From contig NZ_JAQQLA010000004.1 of assembly GCF_028548395.1 (NCBI RefSeq), positions 930,001-994,000 of the forward strand: 64,000 nucleotides of DNA, read 5' to 3'. Under the pieces are notes generated by a model that saw nothing but the letters and a program-made list of their open reading frames with translations, did no database searches and had not been told where the DNA came from. This document shows positions 59,678 to 64,000 of the stretch, in pieces. Position 1 is the stretch's first letter. Each line of letters begins with the position of its first letter. Made by a program: the position numbers and the translations under genes. The stretch comes from Vogesella indigofera (lineage in GTDB: Bacteria; Pseudomonadota; Gammaproteobacteria; Burkholderiales; Chromobacteriaceae).

Positions 59678-60991
59678 CTACAGCACCAGCGCCGCCACCC
59701 AGCCGGCGGCCAGCAGCGGCAGGTTGTAGTGCAGGAAGGTGGGGATCACCGTATCGCGCATGTGGTCGTGCTGGCCGTCGACATTGAGGCCGGAAGTCGG
59801 CCCCAGCGTGGAGTCCGACGCCGGCGAACCGGCGTCGCCCAGCGCGCCGGCGGTGCCGATGATGGCCACCGTCGCCAGCGGCGAGAAGCCGAGCTGGATG
59901 CACAGCGGCACGTAGATCGCGGTCAGGATCGGCACGGTGGAAAACGAGGAGCCGATGCCCATGGTCACCACCAGCCCGACAAACAGCATCGCGAACGCGG
60001 CCATGCCGCGGTTGTCGCCGAACAGGCTGGCGGAGGCGCTGACCAGCTCGCCGATCTGGCCGGTGGCGGTCAGCACCTCGGCAAAGCCCTGCGCGGTGAT
60101 CATCACGAAGCCGATCATCGCCATCAGCTTCATGCCGTCGCTGAACACGTCGTCGGCCTCGCGCCATTTCAGCGCGCCGGTGGCGATGAACAGCAAAAAG
60201 CCGCACAGCGCGCCCAGCAGCATCGAGTCGCTGTACAGCTGCACCGCGAACGCGCCGGCGATGGCCAGCAGCGCGGTGACGGTGCCCTTGCGGCTGATGC
60301 GGGTGCCGGTGCGCTCGGCGTTCTCGATCTTGCCCAGCGAGTACGAACGCGACTTGCGGTAGCTGACGAACACCGCCAGCAGCAGGCCGACGAGCATGCC
60401 GGCGGCCGGGATCGCCATCGCGTGCATCACGTTGACGCCGGAGACGTCCATGCCGGCCTTGGCAATGTTGCCGAGCAGGATCTGGTTCAGGAAGATGTCG
60501 CCGAACCCGACCGGGAACAGCATGTAGGGCGTCACCAGGCCAAAGGTGATCACGCAGGCCACCGCGCGGCGATCCAGCTGCAGCCGCGCCATCACGTACA
60601 GCAGCGGCGGGATCAGCAGCGGGATGAAGGCGATGTGGATCGGCACCAGGTTCTGGCTCATCACGCTGACCACCGCCAGCAGCGCCAGCAGCAGCCACTT
60701 CAGCCGCGCCTTGCCGTCGCTGCGCTGCAGCCGCGCCACCGCGGCATCGGCCAGCGCGTGCGGCAGGCCGGACTTGGCGATGGCCACCGCGAAGGCGCCC
60801 AGCAGCGCGTAGGACAGCGCCACCGCCGCGCCATTGGTGATGCCCTTGTTGAAGGCGGCCAGCGTTTGCGCCAGGTCCAGCCCGCCGCTGAGGCCGCCGA
60901 CGAGGGCGCCCAGCAGCAGGCTGATGACGACGTGGGTGCGGGCGAGGGTCAGCGCCAGCATCAGGGTTACTGCGATCAGGATGGCATTCAT
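59678..60991 (-). CDS. Na+/H+ antiporter NhaC-family transporter
   Basis: A 437-residue membrane protein with about eleven helices. It begins MNAILIAVTLMLALTLARTHVVISLLLGALVGGLSGGL, with SQNLVPIHIAFIPLLIPPLL, GFGDIFLNQILLGNI and the conserved GTAGALGDAGSPASDSTLGPTSGLN region typical of this ion-transporter family (YuiF-like). It should exchange sodium, or possibly an amino acid or dicarboxylate, for protons. Ion specificity is inferred. Divergent regulation is not evident; a LysR gene lies upstream on the same strand. Confidence 0.85.
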   Translation of the reverse strand: MNAILIAVTLMLALTLARTHVVISLLLGALVGGLSGGLDLAQTLAAFNKGITNGAAVALSYALLGAFAVAIAKSGLPHALADAAVARLQRSDGKARLKWLLLALLAVVSVMSQNLVPIHIAFIPLLIPPLLYVMARLQLDRRAVACVITFGLVTPYMLFPVGFGDIFLNQILLGNIAKAGMDVSGVNVMHAMAIPAAGMLVGLLLAVFVSYRKSRSYSLGKIENAERTGTRISRKGTVTALLAIAGAFAVQLYSDSMLLGALCGFLLFIATGALKWREADDVFSDGMKLMAMIGFVMITAQGFAEVLTATGQIGELVSASASLFGDNRGMAAFAMLFVGLVVTMGIGSSFSTVPILTAIYVPLCIQLGFSPLATVAIIGTAGALGDAGSPASDSTLGPTSGLNVDGQHDHMRDTVIPTFLHYNLPLLAAGWVAALVL

Positions 60992-61143
60992 TTGTATATA
61001 CAAAGTACTGATTTGAAATGAAAAAAAGGGCGCAAGGGTAGCGCAAGCGCGCAGCACTGTCGAATGCGGCGCACGAGGGGCAAGGCGGGCGGCCAGGGTT
61101 GGCCGCAGCGGCGGGTGGGAGGAGGGCGCGTCCACCGTCGGGG

Positions 61144-62118
61144 TCAGCGTTGCAGCGGCGTGGCCTGGCCGGCGGCCATCTCGGCGGCGAACAGTTGCTG
61201 CAGCTGGGCCAGCAACACCTGGCGCAGGAAGCGGTGCAGCGGGTGGCCGTCGTTGCGGCGGTGCCAGACCAGGTCGATCTGGATTTGCGCCGCGCCCGGC
61301 AGCGGCGAGCAGCGCAGCGCGGGATGCAGGTCGAACAGCGAGTGGTACAGCGCCGGCTGGATGGAGACCAGCGGCGCCTGCTGCAGGATGTGCGCGATCG
61401 CCATCAGACTGGCCGCCAGTGCCACGATGCGGCGGGCCAGGCCGTGGCCGGCAAACAGGTGGTCGATGACGCCGGCGGCGGTGCCGCGATAGCTGCTGAC
61501 CACGTGATCGCAGGCCGCCAGCTCTGCCAGCGACGGTGTCGCCGACAGCACGAGTTGCTGCGTGCTGTGCACCGAGCAGAAGCCGCTGTCGAACAGCGGC
61601 CGCCGGCTGTGCCAGTCGCGCAGCGGCAGCGGCGCGGCGGTGATCAGCAGGTCGACCTCGTCGTTGTCGAGCGCGGCCAGCTGCTGGTCGGTCTCCAGCA
61701 GCTGCGAACGCAGTTGCAGCTGCGGCGCCTGCTGCCGCAGCGCGGCGATCAGCGACGGGTACAGCATCGCCTCCATGCCGTCCGGCATCGACAGCCGCAG
61801 GCTGGCGTTGACCGCCGCCGGATCGAACGGCGGCTGGCGGAACAGGAAGCGGTTGGCCTCCTGCAGCCAGGCGTGCACCGCCGGCGCCAGCGCCAGTGCG
61901 CGCGCGGTCGGCTCCATGCGGCTGCCGCAGCGGATGAACAGCGGATCGTCGAGCAGCTTGCGCAGTCGCGCCAGCGCGTGGCTCATCGCTGGCTGGCCGA
62001 GGTAGAGGCGGGCGGCGGCGCGGCTGACGTGGCGTTCCTGCATCAGTACGTCGAAGGCCAGCAGCAGGTTGAGGTCGAGGCGACGCAGCGCGTCGGCATC
62101 AAGATCGAATTCGTTCAT
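61144..62118 (-). CDS. LysR family transcriptional regulator
   Basis: A 324-residue regulator: helix-turn-helix region LRRLDLNLLLAFDVLMQERHVSRAAARLYLGQPAMSHALARLRKLLDDPLFIR of the NodD/LeuO-like subgroup (L-x-LL-x-x-FD-x-LM start), then a substrate domain. I start at MNEFDLDADALRRLDLN (ATG at 62118). Divergent from the MFS transporter gene, which it likely controls. It probably does not control the antiporter gene downstream. Confidence 0.9.
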   Translation of the reverse strand: MNEFDLDADALRRLDLNLLLAFDVLMQERHVSRAAARLYLGQPAMSHALARLRKLLDDPLFIRCGSRMEPTARALALAPAVHAWLQEANRFLFRQPPFDPAAVNASLRLSMPDGMEAMLYPSLIAALRQQAPQLQLRSQLLETDQQLAALDNDEVDLLITAAPLPLRDWHSRRPLFDSGFCSVHSTQQLVLSATPSLAELAACDHVVSSYRGTAAGVIDHLFAGHGLARRIVALAASLMAIAHILQQAPLVSIQPALYHSLFDLHPALRCSPLPGAAQIQIDLVWHRRNDGHPLHRFLRQVLLAQLQQLFAAEMAAGQATPLQR

Positions 62119-62198
62119 GATCAGTATTCTGATAATCGATTTCCATGATAGTACCGTCGCTGCCGATAATGCCACGTTCCCGTTACCGGCTGTCCGTC

Positions 62199-63608
62199 AT
62201 GTCTATCGCTGCCGTCGCGCCGCGTTACCGCCTGCACCACCTTGCCATCGCGCTGATCGTGGCGCTGGAATACCTGCAAACCATGATGGTGGCCTTCGGC
62301 GCCGGCCGCATCAGCCACGGTCTGCACGCCACGGCACAGCAATTCAGCCTCGCCGCCGCCGGCTACGCCGCGGTGGCGGTGCTGATGATCCTCAGCCACC
62401 GCTGGTGGGTGCAGCGCCTCGGCTACCGCACCATGCTGCGGCTGTCGCTGCTGGCCTTCGGCGTGGGCGCACTGCTGTGCGCGCTGTCGCAGACGGCGGG
62501 TGATTTCATCGTCGCGCGCATGGTGCAGGCGCTGGGCGGGGCGGCGTTCTTCACCGCGTCAAGGGTGCAGATCATGCACTACCGCGGCCGCGAGCGGCTG
62601 CAGGCGATGCTGTTCCTGCCCGGTGGCATCATGCTCGGCTCCGGGCTGGCGCCCATCCTCGCCGCCGGCCTGCTGACGGTGACCGGCTGGCAGGCGCTGT
62701 TCTGGGTGTTGCTGCCGCTGGTGGCGCTCGCCGACTACGTGGTGCGGCAGGCGGTGCCGGAAGCGGAACCGGTGGCCAACGAACGCCCGGACCGGCTGCA
62801 CCCGTGGGGCCTCGCGCTGCTGGTGGCCGGCGTATTCCTGCTGCAATGGGTGCTGGAGCGCGCCCGTTTCGAGCTGGCGGCGCACGGCGCGCTGCTGTGG
62901 TCGCTGGGGCTGCTGGCCGGCGTGCTGCTGTTGCTGCACCTGCGCCACGAATGGCGGCGGTCGGCGCCGCTGGTACCGTACCGCCGCTTCACCAGCGAGC
63001 GCTACCTGTGGGGCATGGCGGTGTACGGCGTGGCCTATGTGGTGATGTCGGCCTGCGGCTATGTGCTGCCGCTGTACATGGCGCAGGGGCTGGGTCTGAG
63101 CCTGCTGCACAGTGGCTGGCTGCTGGGCGGCAGCGGCCTGCTGGCGCTGCCTTTCGCCATCCTGCACCTGAAGCTGATGCTGCGCTGGCCGCATCTGCGC
63201 CGCTTCCTGTTGGCGGGGACGCTGTTGCTGGCCTTGGCCGCCGCGCTGCTGGCGCACAGCGCTACGGGTGGGGGCTGGCAGCTGGCGGCCGGGCTGCTGC
63301 TGTTCAACGGCCTGTTCCTGCCGTTCTTTCTCGGCACCACCGCTGCCGCCACCTTCAGCCACGTCGACGAGCAGGTGTTCAGCCACGCCTACCAGGTGAA
63401 GAACGCGATGCGCGAGGTGGCTAGCGCGCTGGGGCTGTCGTGGGCGGTGCTCATCCTGCAGCAGCGCAGCGACGCGCATCTGGCGGCGCAGCCGGAGCTG
63501 GCCGCCGGCCCGCTGCTGCTGCTGGCGGGGCAGGATTTCTTCTACGGCTTGCTGCTGCTGGCGCTGTGCATCGGTGTGCTGCTGCGCCTGCAGCGTCGCT
63601 TCGTGTAG
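62199..63608 (+). CDS. MFS transporter, drug/H+ antiporter-like
   Basis: A major-facilitator protein of 469 residues with about 12-14 helices. IARMVQALGGAAFF-type VARMVQALGGAAFFTASRVQIMHYRGRERLQAM is motif C/A-like, and the first membrane helix (LHHLAIALIVALEYLQTMMVAFGAG) follows the chosen ATG closely. The EmrB/DHA2-like length and the D/E-poor first loop suggest drug efflux. In-frame ATGs at 62145 and 62169 are possible starts; none has a clear ribosome-binding site. Regulated probably by the divergent LysR protein. Confidence 0.82.
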   Translation: MSIAAVAPRYRLHHLAIALIVALEYLQTMMVAFGAGRISHGLHATAQQFSLAAAGYAAVAVLMILSHRWWVQRLGYRTMLRLSLLAFGVGALLCALSQTAGDFIVARMVQALGGAAFFTASRVQIMHYRGRERLQAMLFLPGGIMLGSGLAPILAAGLLTVTGWQALFWVLLPLVALADYVVRQAVPEAEPVANERPDRLHPWGLALLVAGVFLLQWVLERARFELAAHGALLWSLGLLAGVLLLLHLRHEWRRSAPLVPYRRFTSERYLWGMAVYGVAYVVMSACGYVLPLYMAQGLGLSLLHSGWLLGGSGLLALPFAILHLKLMLRWPHLRRFLLAGTLLLALAAALLAHSATGGGWQLAAGLLLFNGLFLPFFLGTTAAATFSHVDEQVFSHAYQVKNAMREVASALGLSWAVLILQQRSDAHLAAQPELAAGPLLLLAGQDFFYGLLLLALCIGVLLRLQRRFV

Positions 63609-63628
63609 CGCCAGGGTTGGCCGCAAAC

Positions 63629-63661
63629 GACAACGCCCTGTCGCGGGACAGGGCGTTGTTT
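63629..63661. terminator. Bidirectional terminator
   Basis: ACAACGCCCTGTC / GACAGGGCGTTGT with a four-base loop and T residues, between the convergent MFS and thioesterase genes. A GTTGGCCGCA word lies just upstream. Confidence 0.85.
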
Positions 63662-63674
63662 CGGGGCGGCGGGT

Positions 63675-64000
63675 TCAGCCGGCCAGCTGCGCGGCGAACG
63701 CTTCCGGAATCGCCGGGCGGCCGCGCTCGTTGACGGCGGTGCCGATGATCAGCCCCTCCAGCACCACCTTCTGGTCGGCGAGGCGGATCACCTGCTGGCG
63801 GAAGCCGAAGCGCACGCGCGACACCGCCTCGAACGCCACAGTGACCACGAACTGGTCGCCGCTGGTCAGCGACGCCTTGTAGTCCAGCTCCGAGCGCACC
63901 ACCACCAGGTTCACCTTCTGTCGCGCCAGCTCGGCAAAGTCGATGCCCTTCTGCAGCAGGAATTCGTGGCGCGCGTGCTCCAGGTAGTTGAAGTAGACAC
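63675..64000 (-). CDS. Acyl-CoA thioesterase, 4HBT/YbgC-like (partial, runs off the window)
   Basis: The C-terminal 107 residues of a hotdog-fold thioesterase. YFNYLEHARHEFLLQKGID fits the active-site helix of YbgC/FadM-type 4-hydroxybenzoyl-CoA thioesterases, followed by LVVVRSELDYKASLTSGDQFVVTV and the typical strand VSRVRFGFRQQVIRLADQKVVLEG. The N-terminus, including the usual catalytic Asp, is beyond the right edge. Such enzymes hydrolyse short acyl-CoAs and some sit in tol-pal operons; the neighbours here do not show that. Confidence 0.85.
   Translation of the reverse strand, partial: VYFNYLEHARHEFLLQKGIDFAELARQKVNLVVVRSELDYKASLTSGDQFVVTVAFEAVSRVRFGFRQQVIRLADQKVVLEGLIIGTAVNERGRPAIPEAFAAQLAG

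Overview
The window is about 64 kb of GC-rich chromosomal DNA, probably from a betaproteobacterium of the order Neisseriales (Chromobacteriaceae, Vogesella/Chromobacterium-like). That placement is an inference from gene content and order: pyrBI, a waaA/waaC lipopolysaccharide block, split pntA, SlyX, RlhA, and the rpmH-rnpA-yidD-yidC-mnmE and dnaA-dnaN-gyrB blocks, together with high GC. No rRNA is present to confirm it. There is one tRNA gene (Thr, anticodon TGT) and no CRISPR array.

Layout. 1-18.9 kb: Sel1-repeat protein, a lipoprotein, pyrBI with a recognisable promoter, leader ORF and attenuator, a chemoreceptor, a facing HD-GYP/GGDEF pair, small housekeeping genes, rlhA and two surface-polysaccharide genes. 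18.9-19.4 kb: a gene-free, relatively AT-rich stretch packed with DnaA boxes, the best oriC candidate in the window although dnaA lies 15 kb away. 19.4-33 kb: waaC-waaA, pntA-pntAB-pntB, a glycerophosphodiesterase, a PhyH/LysR divergent pair, mnmE and yidC. 33-39.1 kb: rpmH/rnpA/yidD diverging from dnaA-dnaN-gyrB. Two perfect and two near-perfect parS sites (8.2, 10.6, 21.2 and 58.6 kb) also mark an origin-proximal region.

The key feature is at 39149-48954. This 9.8-kb element has TGT...ACA inverted ends, internal repeats at both ends resembling TnsB-binding sites, and a perfect 5-bp target duplication (GATAT) placed exactly at the gyrB stop codon. The native gyrB terminator now lies 9.8 kb away on the far side. 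The cargo is AT-richer and lacks a short repeat found throughout the rest of the window. It carries an HNH nuclease, a GNAT, a GIY-YIG-like protein, a YkgJ protein, an AAA ATPase/subtilase pair matching the IetAS anti-phage system, and an Mrr-like nuclease. Close to the distal end is a TniQ-like gene with a damaged 5' end. No tnsA, tnsB or tnsC is visible. I read it as a Tn7-like, gyrB-targeted, defence-carrying transposon that has lost its transposase genes or depends on them in trans.

Immediately beyond it (49.1-52.4 kb) is a separate Dcm-like methyltransferase / 94-aa unknown protein / Vsr / EcoRII-family endonuclease operon. From 52.6 kb to the end the sequence is ordinary core: LysE and Lrp, TSUP permease, LysR regulators, an ABC-F ATPase, bluB, slyX, tRNA-Thr, an NhaC-family antiporter, an MFS transporter and a partial thioesterase.

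A 10-bp word, TGCGGCCAAC, and its complement occur dozens of times, singly inside genes and as inverted pairs between genes, but never in the transposon. This distribution resembles that of the DNA-uptake sequences of Neisseriaceae.
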